Shown here one piece after another: positions 42,880-52,834 of a stretch of DNA of 64,000 nucleotides. This DNA comes from Micrasema longulum (lineage: Eukaryota; Arthropoda; Insecta; Trichoptera; Brachycentridae). The stretch lies in contig JAGVSM010002988.1 of assembly GCA_022494885.1 (NCBI GenBank), positions 62,001 to 126,000 on the forward strand. The letters run 5' to 3'. The stretch's first letter is position 1; each line of letters begins with the position of its first letter. The notes beneath the pieces are model-generated. The model saw nothing but the letters and a program-made list of their open reading frames with translations. It did no database searches and was not told the DNA's origin. The translations under genes were made by a program, and so were the position numbers.

Positions 42880-43791
42880 GACTTAATCTTACTTAGAATT
42901 ACTCGCTTTGTTAATTATATTACAAAATATTGTAAGAAAGAAACGAAAGAAGAAGAGAGAAAGCACCAGTAAATGACCACCTCCCAGTAAATGAACATTG
43001 GTTAATAAAACACAATTTAATAGGAATTGCTACATGTGTCCAGTCAAAAAACTTTAAACACTAGAAACTATGACAAAAGCGGTAGGCGCACACATCTTTT
43101 GGTAAGAAACAAATCTATCAGTTTTGAACTGTGAGTTGTCATAAGGTAAGAGTGCGTCTTCCCGTTATTGTTCTGAAATCGATAGTGTTTTTTTTATAAG
43201 GAAAGGTGAGGTAAGTGTTTTATTTGATGCTATTTCTTATGCAATTTTTTTAATATGTGTCATATTCTATTGTGTAAAGGTGTTTTATAATGTTATGATG
43301 TAACTAAATCAGAGTATTATTTTTACTGAGGTAGTAGTGGTCATTCACTGGTGATTCTGATATTATTTTGGAGTAATATTAATTATGATTGTAATACTCG
43401 TGTTTCAATAAAAAAGTAAAAATACTTTTAAAAATCAATGTATTTTTTATTGTTTTCTTTTATTTTGTACGTTTAAATAATGAAATTTATACATTTAATG
43501 TGGATTTCACTACAAGTTGGAGCTTAAACGGTTATTCATAGGTGCTTTGACCCTATATGAATAAAAATAGAATTCATTAAGAGTTAAGAGTGTTTAGACC
43601 ACTAACCCATAACCCAAAAACTCCCCATAATAACTAATCAATTAAATTTAACTTCGAGTCATCTTTTAAAAATATTTCTGTTACGATTGATATTATCTTC
43701 TTTCTCTCTCCTTCTTTCATTCTACGGTTCCTTTCTTACAATATTGAATTAAATAAATAGCAACGTGAGTAAGTCTAAGTTAATTCAAGTC

Positions 43792-43823
43792 CTGATGTTG
43801 AGGAAGTAACCTCGAAACCGATC
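43792..43823 (+). ncRNA. Hammerhead-like motif, family F, right arm
   Basis: CTGATGTT, GAGG-AAGTAA-CCTC hairpin (4 bp), GAAACCGATC. A9 reads U; an extra nucleotide precedes stem II as in families C and G. Confidence 0.5.
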
Positions 43824-43974
43824 GACGCATAACGCAAAAATTTAAGTGGTTTATATAAATTTGTAATTACATAAGTGACATGTGTGTATTTTCCCATGTT
43901 CTAGAGCGAGATCTCATGCACTGTTTTACACACCCAAAAGCCGTACGAACGTTAGCCAGAATTCACTATTTATT

Positions 43975-44115
43975 GAGGCAATTCACTATGCATCTATTTT
44001 TTTGTACATATCGGCAGTTTAGCACCTATCTGCTCTCTATTCATTAACTTGTCATTCGCAATGTTATTTTACTTTATGTTTACAGTCAGCATTACGCAAT
44101 TTGTTAAATATCCCT
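43975..44115. repeat. Dispersed repeat, inverted partner of 1.76 kb
   Basis: GTACATATCGGCAGTTTAGC, ACCTATCTGCT and TTACAGTCAGCATTACGCAA match 1757-1862 in inverted order. Confidence 0.6.
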
Positions 44116-44119
44116 CAAG

Positions 44120-44650
44120 GTAACGCAGACTAAAATCGTCAAAAAAATATTTTATTTCCTACATCTTTATTGTAGAAAGTCACATTTTCAACCTCTGGAG
44201 TATTCGCATGCCTGTCTACTAAGAGAAATGACAATAATGTTTTTGTGAGCTTAGTTTACCCTGCCGAAAATAAGTAAGCCCAAAAAACGATTTTTTTGTA
44301 CAAAAATATACGTACTCAAGGGAAATTAAAGGTTAAACTTTACTTACCATACAAAGTTCATAATAAAAAGTTAAAAGATTTACTAGATAAAAATACATTC
44401 AGCACTACCGAAAAATAAGCAGATCGCGGTTAACAAATTTTCTTTTACATTTGAAAATATAATACTATTAATGGGCTGCGGTACCTTGGTCCGAGATTCG
44501 AACTACACAACTTTTTTCACATTATTTATTTTTCTTCTTCTTTTTTCACTTACCTGCACTTTAAGTGGAGCATGTGGACATCATCAGATACCTCTTGTTA
44601 TTCTGAATCTTCTAGCGGGGGAAGAGAAGCCTTCTACTGTATTCCGTGGC
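44120..44650. other. Intergenic, nothing recognised
   Basis: CCTTGGTCCGAGATTCGAAC near 44,487 is a possible family-2 SINE scrap. Confidence 0.35.
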
Positions 44651-44654
44651 CCTG

Positions 44655-45035
44655 TTATTTATTTTTTTTTATTTAGGAAACATACAGTACAGTTACATAG
44701 TTTTTTATTTTACAAAGTTAGACTTAACTCTAATGGACCAGTGAAGTTTCCATATTATTAAGTAATTATATGCAAGGTTATTAATTAAAGTACAAAAAAG
44801 AGAAGGAAAAAAAACATAAACAGAATTTGTTTAAAATTTGTAATTAAAGTAAAAAAAATGATGAAAATTTGTAAAAGTAATTAAAAGTTAAAAATTAAAA
44901 TAAAAAATGAAAAACATGCTCAAGTGTAAAAATAAAATAAAATAATAATTACATTTTTTTAAAAAGGAAAAACATAAATATACACATACGTATTTTAAGG
45001 GATTAAAAAAAACGACGAGTAGAATCTTTAAATAA
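44655..45035 (-). repeat. LINE 3' UTR copy (as 16.37 kb)
   Basis: TTTATTTAGGAAACATACAG, ACTCTAATGGACCAGTGAAG and GAAGGAAAAAAAACATAAAC recur at 16,370-16,530. Orientation inferred from the A-rich end. Confidence 0.6.
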
Positions 45036-45039
45036 AACA

Positions 45040-45290
45040 ATAAATTTAAATTCCCAAAGCGTTCAGTTTGAGAAAATTACAAATACATGGAAATATTGAA
45101 TATTACAATTTTATACACAAATTAAAAACAAAGATTAACAAAATAAAAATATACCAAAAAATAACACTTTACTATGAAGAGAGGAGAGGGGATGGGAAGG
45201 ATAGAAGAAGGATAAAGGAACCATTTGAATATTGAGATGGTGACATTTCAATCGTGACTTAAATGTAAATAAAGAAGGTAGGTCTTATCG
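45040..45290 (-). pseudogene. Jockey-like LINE 3' UTR copy
   Basis: CGTTCAGTTTGAGAAAATTA, AAAGATTAACAAAATAAAAA, GAGAGGAGAGGGGATGGGAA and CATTTCAATCGTGACTTAAA parallel 12,060-12,235 and the reverse of 39,390-39,600. Confidence 0.8.
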
Positions 45291-45790
45291 GGTATATAGA
45301 TCTGGTGGCTTCTAAAAATTTCAAGGCTTTTAAAAAGTTTTGTAATCATTACGGCGAATTGATCATGTCCAATCAATTTAATCCCAGTCAGTGAAGAATT
45401 TACTTCCCTCTTTTCTCAATCCAGTATTTATGTACTTTTGGATTACTTTCTTTCGGCACAAAGATGATAAGGCTACCAGATTACAGAGAGCTCCTTCGAG
45501 CAGCTTTTATCGTTTGACAACGAGCAAATTTTCCGTTTACGTGGGCACCGCCAAGGAGACTTATGTCTTCAGATGCGGTGTGTGGTGGGCAAGCTGTATA
45601 TCGTGGAGGGATTGCTTTTCTTCAAAACTTGATTTTTTTAGTTAACCAATAAAAAAACAACTTTGTACCTTCCTCCGTGGATGCTACAAATAGACAAGTC
45701 GTGCATTCAAATCTTTTTAATATCAAAATTAATTTATAGCCATTTTGTACTTAAGAACTACAGCACCCGCTTTTATCCCTATACATTTTT
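45291..45790. other. Intergenic; one unrecognised 84-codon frame
   Basis: The frame 45391-45645 (+) has an ATG and mixed composition (SVYVGTAKETYVFRCG) but I recognise nothing in it. Confidence 0.3.
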
Positions 45791-45796
45791 TGCACA

Positions 45797-46025
45797 TTGC
45801 TATCCCATTATGTAGTTAAGTCCATCAGAGATTTAGAAGCTGTTTTGGACTATCAACTGACATACAACGAGCATAAATATAATATAGTAAATAAATCATT
45901 GACACTACTTGGCTTCATTAACAGAATATCCTCTGATTTTACTAATGTCCTCTTACAAAAAAGTATCTATGAAGTGCGCCCAGCGCTCAGCCTGTTCTCA
46001 GTGGAACGATGAAACTAGTCGATTA
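45797..46025 (+). pseudogene. LINE reverse transcriptase fragment
   Basis: VVKSIRDLEAVLDYQLTYNE, VNKSLTLLGFINRISSDFTN: the 'xxxRDLGVxLDxxLTFxxHI...LGFIxR' block of jockey-like RTs. Ends in frameshift at about 46,000. Confidence 0.85.
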
Positions 46026-46328
46026 CCTCAGCTTATTCCTCCATACAAAAAAGTACACTATATTTTATGTTTTCAACCCAAGTCAGCTTTTTTAGTACAA
46101 AAAAAATCTTGCAGATTACAAATATTGTTGAAGGACTATTTTTCTTTGATAGGATACCGTTGACATATAATGTATCACATAGGACATGCGGCGTTCGCAG
46201 TGCCGTTTTTGGCATCATTCATTTTAAAAGGAATCGGCCAGTACTCAGTGTTGACAGTTACTGCTGAATGTCATTGTGGTATTGGTTAATAAACTTTTGT
46301 GCAAGTATTGTATTCATCATCAGTGGCG

Positions 46329-46885
46329 CTACAGCCCGTTGTGGGCCCTGGCCTCCTCCAGAATTTGTCTCCATTCGTCCCTGCACCCCGCGGCTCTTCT
46401 CCAGTTCGTCAGGCCAATCGCTCTTGTGTCACTTTCCACATTATCCAGCCATCTTAATTTTGGTCTGCCTCTGCTTCGTCTGCCTTCCGGAGTGGTATAA
46501 ATAATATTTTTTGGGGTGCGGTTATCATTCATTCTGTGCACATGGCTCAACCATTGTAATCTTCTTATTTTGATGAATTGTGCAATGTTGGGTTCGCCAT
46601 GCAGTGCCTCTATTTCACGATTAAACCGTCTCCCCCACACTCCGTTTTGGTTGACAGCACCAAATATCTTCCTAAGTATTTTTCTTTCGAATACTAATAC
46701 CATATTTTCATCTCTTTTAGTCATAACCCAGTATTCGGCACCATATGTAATGACCGGTCTGAGGAGAGTTTTGTAAATAATAATCTTAGCTTTTCTCGTG
46801 AGCAATTTGGATTCCAGATGTTTAAACAAGCCATAATAACATCTGTTTGCTGCTGATAGCCGTGCTCTAATCTCGGTACTATAAT
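46329..46885 (-). pseudogene. LINE reverse transcriptase C-terminal domain
   Basis: Continuous frame: IIIYKTLLRPVITYGAEYWV, TKRDENMVLVFERKILRKIF, GAVNQNGVWGRRFNREIEAL, FIKIRRLQWLSHVHRMNDNR, GRRSRGRPKLRWLDNVESDT, NWRRAAGCRDEWRQILEEAR, AHNGL stop. This is the intact C-terminal part of a LINE RT ('LRPVxTYGxExW...FERKxLRxIxG...NGVWRxRxN...IKxxRLxWxGHVxRM...RGRPxxRWxDxV'). No internal stops, so the insertion is young. Confidence 0.93.
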
Positions 46886-46945
46886 TGTTATCATTAGTAT
46901 TATGTTAATAAAATTTGTATAAAACCACTCACCGACTTATCTGTC

Positions 46946-46980
46946 TACCGGTTTGGAGACGTAACCCGTCTCTTCGTTAG
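46946..46980 (-). ncRNA. Hammerhead-like motif, family C, left arm
   Basis: Minus strand TTGTC-CTAACGA, hairpin GAGACG-GGTTA-CGTCTC (6 bp), CAAA-CCGG-TA, GACAG. Helix I (UUGUC/GACAG) is preserved; two core positions are mutated (G5 to A, GAAA to CAAA). Confidence 0.5.
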
Positions 46981-47177
46981 GACAACAACACTACACCAAC
47001 ATGCAAATATCACTACACACCTTCACCATAGTAGATTTGCAAAATTATAAAATCGGCAGATTAGACACATGCTTCACTACGCCACCACCGAGGGTTAATG
47101 ACTTATGAAGCTAATATTTCAAAAAGATTAACAATCGGAAAAGGAGGAAAAGGGGGAGGGGGAGGGTAGGGTGACCA

Positions 47178-47512
47178 TTACAATAAAATATCGAATAATG
47201 GACTATATTGAAAAGTTACTTGATTATTAATTAATGGGACATTATTTTTCAAAGCCTTCTTTATGTAAAAAATCTCCATGGTATTTACTTTCAGTCCTTT
47301 ATTATTTATGTGTAAAACTTGAACACCGGTATCTTTATTAAATTCATGATTTGAGTCTATAATGTGGTTGGCGAATTCTGAGAAGTTATTATTACTAAGA
47401 CATCTCATGTGTTCTTTAACACGAGTATCGAAATTTCTTGACGTTCTTCCAATGTAGACTGAAGAACAAGAATTGCAATTTAATTGGAAGACACCCGAAT
47501 TATTATTATTAT
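47178..47512 (-). pseudogene. PLE GIY-YIG endonuclease, near-complete domain
   Basis: Minus strand: GVFQLNCNSCSSVYIGRTSR, NFDTRVKEHMRCLSNNNFSE, FANHIIDSNHEFNKDTGVQV, LHINNKGLKVNTMEIFYIKK, NNVPLINNQ stop. YIGRT and the R-x5-EH/H motifs of the GIY-YIG fold are present. The first strand (GIY) is partly replaced (GVF). A CxxC motif precedes YIG, as in Penelope-type endonucleases. The fragment begins at the arm junction near 47,512; no RT domain is present. Confidence 0.92.
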
Positions 47513-47516
47513 TATC

Positions 47517-47551
47517 CTGACGAAGAGACGGGTTACGTCTTGAAACCGGTA
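47517..47551 (+). ncRNA. Hammerhead-like motif, family C, right arm
   Basis: CTGACGA (exact CUGANGA), A, hairpin GAGACG-GGTTA-CGTCTT, GAAA-CCGG-TA. The core is fully consensus, but the 5' strand of helix I (TTGTC) has been replaced by ATTATTATC at the junction, so the two halves of helix I cannot pair. Confidence 0.6.
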
Positions 47552-47879
47552 GACAGATAAGTCGGTGAGTGGTTTTATACAAATTTTATTAACATAATAT
47601 TAAAATGTTGGACCACAAAGTTAATGCTTTGAATATTAATAATATGTTATCATTAGTCATTACAGTACCTAAATATTTAAAGGAAGCAAGTATTGTATTA
47701 AAATAGTATATTATAAAGCTGCGTATATCGCGTGTTTGATAATAATTGTTGTTTGAGTTGATTCTCACAGAACCACAGAAAAAATAGTCATTCATAATTA
47801 TATTACGTACATATTTTATATTTATATGTAGGTACGAATTAATGGTAAAAAATAAATCACGGCTCGCCACTGACATCCA

Positions 47880-48100
47880 TCCACCCCCATCCTTCAATTC
47901 TTCCATCTGTTGAGTATTAAGAACTTAAAGAGCTAAAATCTTTATCGATCTAGGCGAGATTCATCGTGATGAATTATTTAACTTATTAGGCAACGCAAAA
48001 ATATAATATTAAAGTGGCCTCTTCAACCAGTCAATGAGAGGTCATAACCCTTAACTTCCATATTCTCTTTTCTGGAGTGTTTTCAATCTGTTATGATATT
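47880..48100. repeat. Foldback/MITE-like element, copy 5 (diverged)
   Basis: CAATTCTTCCATCTGTTGAG, AAAGAGCTAAAATC, CAGTCAATGAGAGGTCATAA and CTTCCATATTCTCTTTTCTG follow the order of copy 1 from about 245 to 410. Confidence 0.65.
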
Positions 48101-48104
48101 TTTC

Positions 48105-48455
48105 TATATGTAATTAATACTTTATGCTACTGCACCCGTTAGATAAAATTTATAATAAAATTACAAACACAGAAACAGGAGAAAAATCATTAAAATTAGA
48201 AACGTTGAATTCACCCTGTAGATTGAATGAGTTCATTTCATAAAATTATAAGGAACATGTTTTCAGTCCAATTACAATTAAGTTTCTTGTGAATCTTCTC
48301 ATGGTGTTGAAGCATTATAATTATTTTGTCTTTCGAGGAAAATTTTTAATATCAACGTTGCCATAATTCGTACTATAACGCTACGAGTAAAATGATAAAA
48401 TACACGTTAGTAGACTTTCTAGAATTTCTTGAGGTAGTTATTATTTTTGTAATTT
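48105..48455. other. Intergenic, nothing recognised
   Basis: AT-rich. Confidence 0.4.
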
Positions 48456-48459
48456 TAAT

Positions 48460-49265
48460 TTAATTTTTAATTTTATTAACATAAACGGCAAATCTGCCTT
48501 TTACAAACATTTATAATATTAACATATTTGGCTTAATATTTTTTTCCCTTTTCAAAAACATGGATTTTAAAAACGAGATTTATAAAAAAAATAAAAAAAA
48601 TAACCAAAAACCATACAAGATTTACATAAAAAAAACAACCTAAAAATTATACAGCATATTCAGTAGAAAGTTTAAATAATAAAACATTCTACAGTAAAAC
48701 AACAAGAAAATCATAAGTACTGTTTTACACAGCTAGGCAAAGTGAACAAAAAACTGTATATGAAATGCATGAATAAATGAATATAATTACCATTCACCAT
48801 CTTTGAAAAAATTCAAAAGGTTTGTTCTAAAGGAACATTACCCTACACTAAATATATCGGATACGTAGGAATAACTATTGCCGAGTTCATGAAGTCTATT
48901 TAATACGGCATTACAAGTATACACTGTCCGTGAATTGTTTCTTCAAAACGGTGGCACCTGTCTAGAAATTCTTCCAGGCACCCTGAAGTTGATGAGAGAT
49001 AATAGTTCAGGGCAATCCCATATTTAATTTACAATTTTAAATAAATTTAAAAGGTCTATATTTTTTATTCTTTCGTTAAGTTTTAAGAAATTTAATGTTT
49101 TTAGTAAAACATCGTAATTTAAAAATTCATGACTGATTCTAAGTTTAAAATTTATATACAGTAGGAATTTTTTTCGGACTCTTTCAAGAGACTTTTGGTG
49201 ACAGTTGTAGTAAGGAGTCCATACTCTAACTGGCTTCTCACTAATGAAGTATACATCAACTTCAA
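48460..49265 (-). pseudogene. LINE (jockey-like) reverse transcriptase C-terminus and UTR
   Basis: Minus strand: LKLMYTSLVRSQLEYG, frameshift, PYYNCHQKSLERVRKKFLLY, LRISHEFLNYDVLLKTLNFL, NERIKNIDLLNLFKIVN, stop, CPELLSLINFRVPGRISRQV and TVYTCNAVLNRLHELGNSY. These are the C-terminal landmarks of jockey/R1-like RTs. UTR continues to about 48,460. Confidence 0.88.
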
Positions 49266-49296
49266 AGTGCCTATGTAATACGAGTAATAACTACGT

Positions 49297-49530
49297 CAGC
49301 CCCGTGGTGTTATGGTCATCTCCTTTGGCTACCAAGTAAGAGGTTTCGGGTTCGATTCCCGGCATGGTTGATAGGAAATATTTATTTTAAAGGTGTTTTC
49401 ACACTAGAATATTTCATAATTCCTGGACTGGTACCTGAAGCGTAAGACTGATCATCTTATCTTAATGTAACAAAAAAAACAAGATACGCTGTGACTGGTG
49501 AACCAATGCAGTGCCCTGTTTTTAAAATTT
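49297..49530 (+). mobile_element. tRNA-derived SINE, family 1 (best body)
   Basis: Head GCCCCGTGGTGTTATGGTCA, CCTTTGGCTACCAAGTAAGA, GGGTTCGATTCCCGGCATGG; body GGTGTTTTCACAC, GGACTGGTACCTGAAGCGTA, AGACTGATCATCTTATCTTA, AAGATACGCTGTGACTGGTG, AATGCAGTGCCCTG. Confidence 0.88.
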
Positions 49531-49534
49531 TTCG

Positions 49535-50525
49535 TTTTTTCTTTAATTTTGTTTAGTTGTATTTTATTTCAAAAGAATAAATGTATTTACTATCGTTAAA
49601 TGGACTGAATAAGTCGATAAATAAAAAAATGAAAAAATAGGAAACCAATACATTTTACGTACCTTTTATTTCACGATTGATTTGACTTTGTTAGATGTCA
49701 TTCTAATTTAAATGTATTACGTTCCCACGTTTTCGCAATTTCTCTACTTTATCAAACTCATAGTTGGATACACAACCAAGTAATGCATTTGGTAATTGAA
49801 TTTGAGTTTGGCTTAGGAACTTGGAGCTTTCACAGCGCCTCGGAATTATAATATTCTGCGATGCTTAAGGATTCATGTGGATTTCTTGTTAGTGTCGGAA
49901 TTTCCCTATTCGAGGAGAATTTACTCCTTCCACAGCAGTTTATGGCGTTAGTAATCTTGCCACCATAGTAAACCCTATCGTAGATCTAACATAGCCTAGC
50001 TACATGCCATATACATGTACATAGCACATCCTAACAAATAGGGAAGGTAAGGCTAACAGTGACGACGACATCTTATAAATACTACTGAAGTTTTCAAGCT
50101 CAAGTTTTTAAAATTAATATTTTGGCCTATCGGCTCGTTTCACACATGTCGAACGTATTTAATATTTCCTTTTTGATTTTTTTTCTTTAGTTTCTACCCG
50201 CAGGTAAAAATTTTGCTGATCGAAATTGAGTGGAAATTAGTCGGCTTTATGGTGTTCTGATTTGTGCGTTTACTTCCAATAAGAAAATAAAAAAATTAAA
50301 AAGTAAATTTTTATACGATAAAAGTCATTCCACCCTCCGTTTTTTTATCGGGTCGCGTGGTCTTTTACTATGGTGTGAAAACGACTATAAGGTAAATTTA
50401 TATATATTTTATTTTTATTATTTTATTTTTTTATTTTTTTTATTTGGGATTTTTACAGCTATTACATAAACAAAATAAGTAGAAAAATCTTAACAACGCT
50501 AAAGCCAATTTAAAAAATCCACTGT
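49535..50525. other. Intergenic, nothing recognised
   Basis: The 79-codon frame at 50230-50469 ends in a low-complexity T-rich tract; not called. Confidence 0.35.
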
Positions 50526-50569
50526 AAATATAATGACACATAATATATAAGAAAAGAAGTTTAGTATTT

Positions 50570-50695
50570 GTATTTGTGTGACGTTTGTATTCATGTGTAT
50601 GTGAATGTGTGTATGCGTGAATGAATGAGGGAGAGGATACATGTGCGTGTGGGAATGAATGAGGGAGAGGGTGCGTGTGTGTGGGTGCGTAAGTA
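50570..50695. repeat. GT-rich imperfect minisatellite
   Basis: GTGTATGTGAATGTGTGTAT, then GAATGAATGAGGGAGAGG twice (about 50,618 and 50,654) separated by GTGCGTGTGGG. Resembles the GT tracts in the 12.6/15.6 kb LINE UTR repeats. Confidence 0.7.
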
Positions 50696-51139
50696 TAAAA
50701 AATAATTGTTTAAAACTTGTAATTGTATTAAAAATAGTACAATAAAGAGCTTAGTAAAAAGTTAGAAACCTTTTTGTTAAAATTCAAATCATGAAATGAT
50801 ATACATTGTATTTTTTTTTTAAAGTATGTTAAATTTCAAAACCGTATTCTGAAAAAAAAAGCATTTTATTTTAAAATTTAACTGATACACATCGAATGAA
50901 TAATGTGCAACGAGTCCTATAGAATACGGTAGGTAACCACAAAATGCAGTAAATACGAAATAATGACAACAGTAAAATAAGGTTAGACAATACGCGAACG
51001 TTGATTCAAAATGAACACAAAAATGCATATTTTATGCACCTACATAATATAAAAATAAGAATAACATATAAGTTTGATAGAAACGATTCGGATTATAAAA
51101 ATCGGGAGTCACAAACAGTTGGCCCGCAGTACGGGGATA

Positions 51140-51500
51140 CATAATTATATTAAAGAGAGAGCAACGGAGAGGAGGATGCGGACAAAGACATTTTATTACC
51201 TATGGCAGTTTTGATAAATTTAATATTTTTGGTAAATATATCTATGTCGTTAAATTTCCTGTTATACGTATCCAAAATACGGTTAATCGTAGCGTTTTTT
51301 GACGAATTTGTTCTGCATTTAGGTATGTGGAAAAGTTGTGTATAACGCGTTTGTCTCTGTGGTACCTTAAGATGAATGCGGGTAACCAATTCGGGGGAAT
51401 TTATTTTATCGGATATTATGTTGGTGAGTAACACTATATATAAATAACATAGGTAGCAGGCGCGTGCGGTGAATATTATCAGCAGAGATGCTGACAACTA
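51140..51500 (-). pseudogene. LINE reverse transcriptase C-terminal fragment
   Basis: Minus strand: RIHLKVPQRQTRYTQLFHIP, KCRTNSSKNATINRILDTYN, RKFNDIDIFTKNIKF. Same family as 16.9 kb (RRYHLFHVPISKTSYVKN). LFxIPxxxTxxxKNAxxxRxxxxYN is the usual C-terminal LINE motif. Confidence 0.85.
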
Positions 51501-51504
51501 ATAA

Positions 51505-52285
51505 TCGTGTTCTTACTTTCAGCAGGTATGATAGTCTATATCGGTAAACATCTAATTATTATCAATATTGCATGGAATCTTTTTTGTTAAGTGCGCTTGA
51601 CGTATTATATTACGAATATGGTGCTTTAAAGGTTTTCTTTAATAATAATAATGATTGATAGTAGATCTTCTATAAGTTAACAGCGGTAAATCTATAAACA
51701 TTAGGACAGTACCTAAAACTTGAGATGTTCTTAAATTTTGTCCAAATTACAACAAACGCTATTTAAAACTTTATGCAATTCGTAATGAGAGTATTTTTTT
51801 CTTCGCATTACACGAGTTGGATGCTCTTAGCTCTACGATTCTAGAAGAACAATACGATAACGTTATGAACCCTAATACGCGTGCGCGGAAGTTCAGACAT
51901 TTGTTATACGACTGGACTCAAAATGAAGAGTAGTATCTGGATACTCTAGATTTCAGCGTATATAACGAATACTATTAAAGCCAAGGTACCTTGATATTCA
52001 GAACATTGAAATGAGAAATAAGCATACCCAAATACATATAGGCAGGTATGTATTCTGAAAATATTATTTGAATTTGTAAATCGCGGGCGAATAAACACTT
52101 TTGGCAATAGTTTAAGGAATAGTGGTAGATTATTATTTCTATATTTAGGAGTATATTATTTTTAAAAAACATGTTTTAGAGATACGCCGCATTCTTAGTA
52201 TGTATGGGTGGAACGCGCCTGATAGGTAGGATATATTGTAACGCAAGAAGTGAATGAAAACGTTGGAAAATTAATTAATGTAAAT
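51505..52285. other. Intergenic, nothing recognised
   Basis: No supported feature. Confidence 0.4.
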
Positions 52286-52289
52286 ATTT

Positions 52290-52618
52290 AATCAAGTTAC
52301 GGGAGATTTGGGAGTAACACACTTCTCCTTCTTCACGTGTTATGTCAGGTCCCCCTGACGTTGACGACCGATTGGGAGAAAGCGGTACATAGTGATATCT
52401 TGGGGAGTTGTTGACCACAGAAATTTCCCCTTGTCTTTTTCGGTGGAATTTTCTTTCGGGATTACCTGCCCACGTTATCCCTGGTTTTCTGGAGGGGTTC
52501 TGATTTATAGCGTCGGACACTCGCCATTCATCCTCTCCCTATCTGCTATGGTACTGATGGTAATACCGGTGGCCACATTGCTCAGGGCTCGCGGGCCTAT
52601 TGGTAGTGTTGATGAAGA
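52290..52618. other. GC-richer island, coding-like, unidentified
   Basis: Both strands stay open over much of this stretch. The minus strand reads (with one frame change near 52,510) LPIGPRALSNVATGITISTI, NQNPSRKPGITWAGNPERKF and GGPDITREEGEVC. Composition differs sharply from the AT-rich flanks. No family recognised; could be a relic of a retroelement ORF or a processed exon. The family-3 SINE inserts directly beside it. Confidence 0.4.
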
Positions 52619-52625
52619 TGAAGGC

Positions 52626-52830
52626 GGCCTCCGTGGTGTAGTGGTCAAGACGCTTGACTCACGCACGGAAGGTTCCGGGTTCGATTCCCGGTGAGAACAC
52701 AAAAATTTACAAATGTGATTTTTCTCAAGCCTAGTTGTTCGTTGTTCTGTAATGTAATTCACCGCTGTAATTGGGCCTCCTGGCCTGTTGTGATGCAAAA
52801 AAAAAAAATGAAAAAAAAAAAAAAAAATGA
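52626..52830 (+). mobile_element. tRNA-derived SINE, family 3
   Basis: GGCCTCCGTGGTGTAGTGGT (A box), CTTGACTCACGCACGGAAGG, TTCCGGGTTCGATTCCCGGT (B box, perfect T-arm), then body AATGTGATTTTTCTCAAGCC, GTAATTCACCGCTGTAATTG, GGCCTCCTGGCCTGTTGTGA and a poly(A) tail with GA interruptions. The 5' GGCCTCC does not pair with the sequence after the T arm, so this is a SINE, not a tRNA gene. The freshest SINE in the window. Confidence 0.9.
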
Positions 52831-52834
52831 AATG

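Larger units (their letters stand above)
42790..43870. mobile_element. Penelope-like element, family F, inverted terminal repeats
   Basis: Left arm (about 42790-42970) and right arm (about 43690-43870) are inverted: TCGACTGGTTTCGAGGTTAC versus GTAACCTCGAAACCGATCGA; AATATTGTAAGAAAG versus CTTTCTTACAATATT. The 0.7-kb interior has no recognised frame. TSD not found. Hammerhead-like cores at 42848-42879 (-) and 43792-43823 (+). Confidence 0.75.
46886..47657 (-). mobile_element. Penelope-like element, family C, nested in LINE, 13-bp TSD
   Basis: TGTTATCATTAGT at 46886-46898 and 47645-47657 flanks a 746-bp element. The left arm (46899-46985) and right arm (about 47512-47605) are inverted: ACCACTCACCGACTTATCTG versus CAGATAAGTCGGTGAGTGGT. 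The right end adds a 39-bp extension (TGTTGGACCACAAAGTTAAT ...). The endonuclease fragment between is on the minus strand. Hammerhead-like cores at 46946-46980 (-) and 47517-47551 (+). Confidence 0.95.
46301..47699 (-). mobile_element. 5'-truncated LINE with 14-bp TSD, split by a Penelope-like element
   Basis: GCAAGTATTGTATT at 46301-46314 and 47686-47699 flanks the LINE (46315-47685, minus orientation). The 3' end is ...TAGCGCCACTGATGATGA. Protein from the 5' side: SFKYLGTVMTNDN (47.66-47.69 kb), interrupted by the 46899-47644 insertion, then NYSTEIRARLSAANRCYYGL, FKHLESKLLTRKAKIIIYKT and onward to the C-terminus. The insert carries its own 13-bp TSD. Confidence 0.93.

Noticed and set aside
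52392..52694. 100-codon plus-strand ORF across the SINE boundary
   Set aside because: Runs from the GC-rich island into the SINE head, so it cannot be one ancestral gene.
52626..52700. tRNA gene candidate
   Set aside because: Excellent T arm, but the 5' acceptor strand has no complement; followed by SINE body and poly(A).
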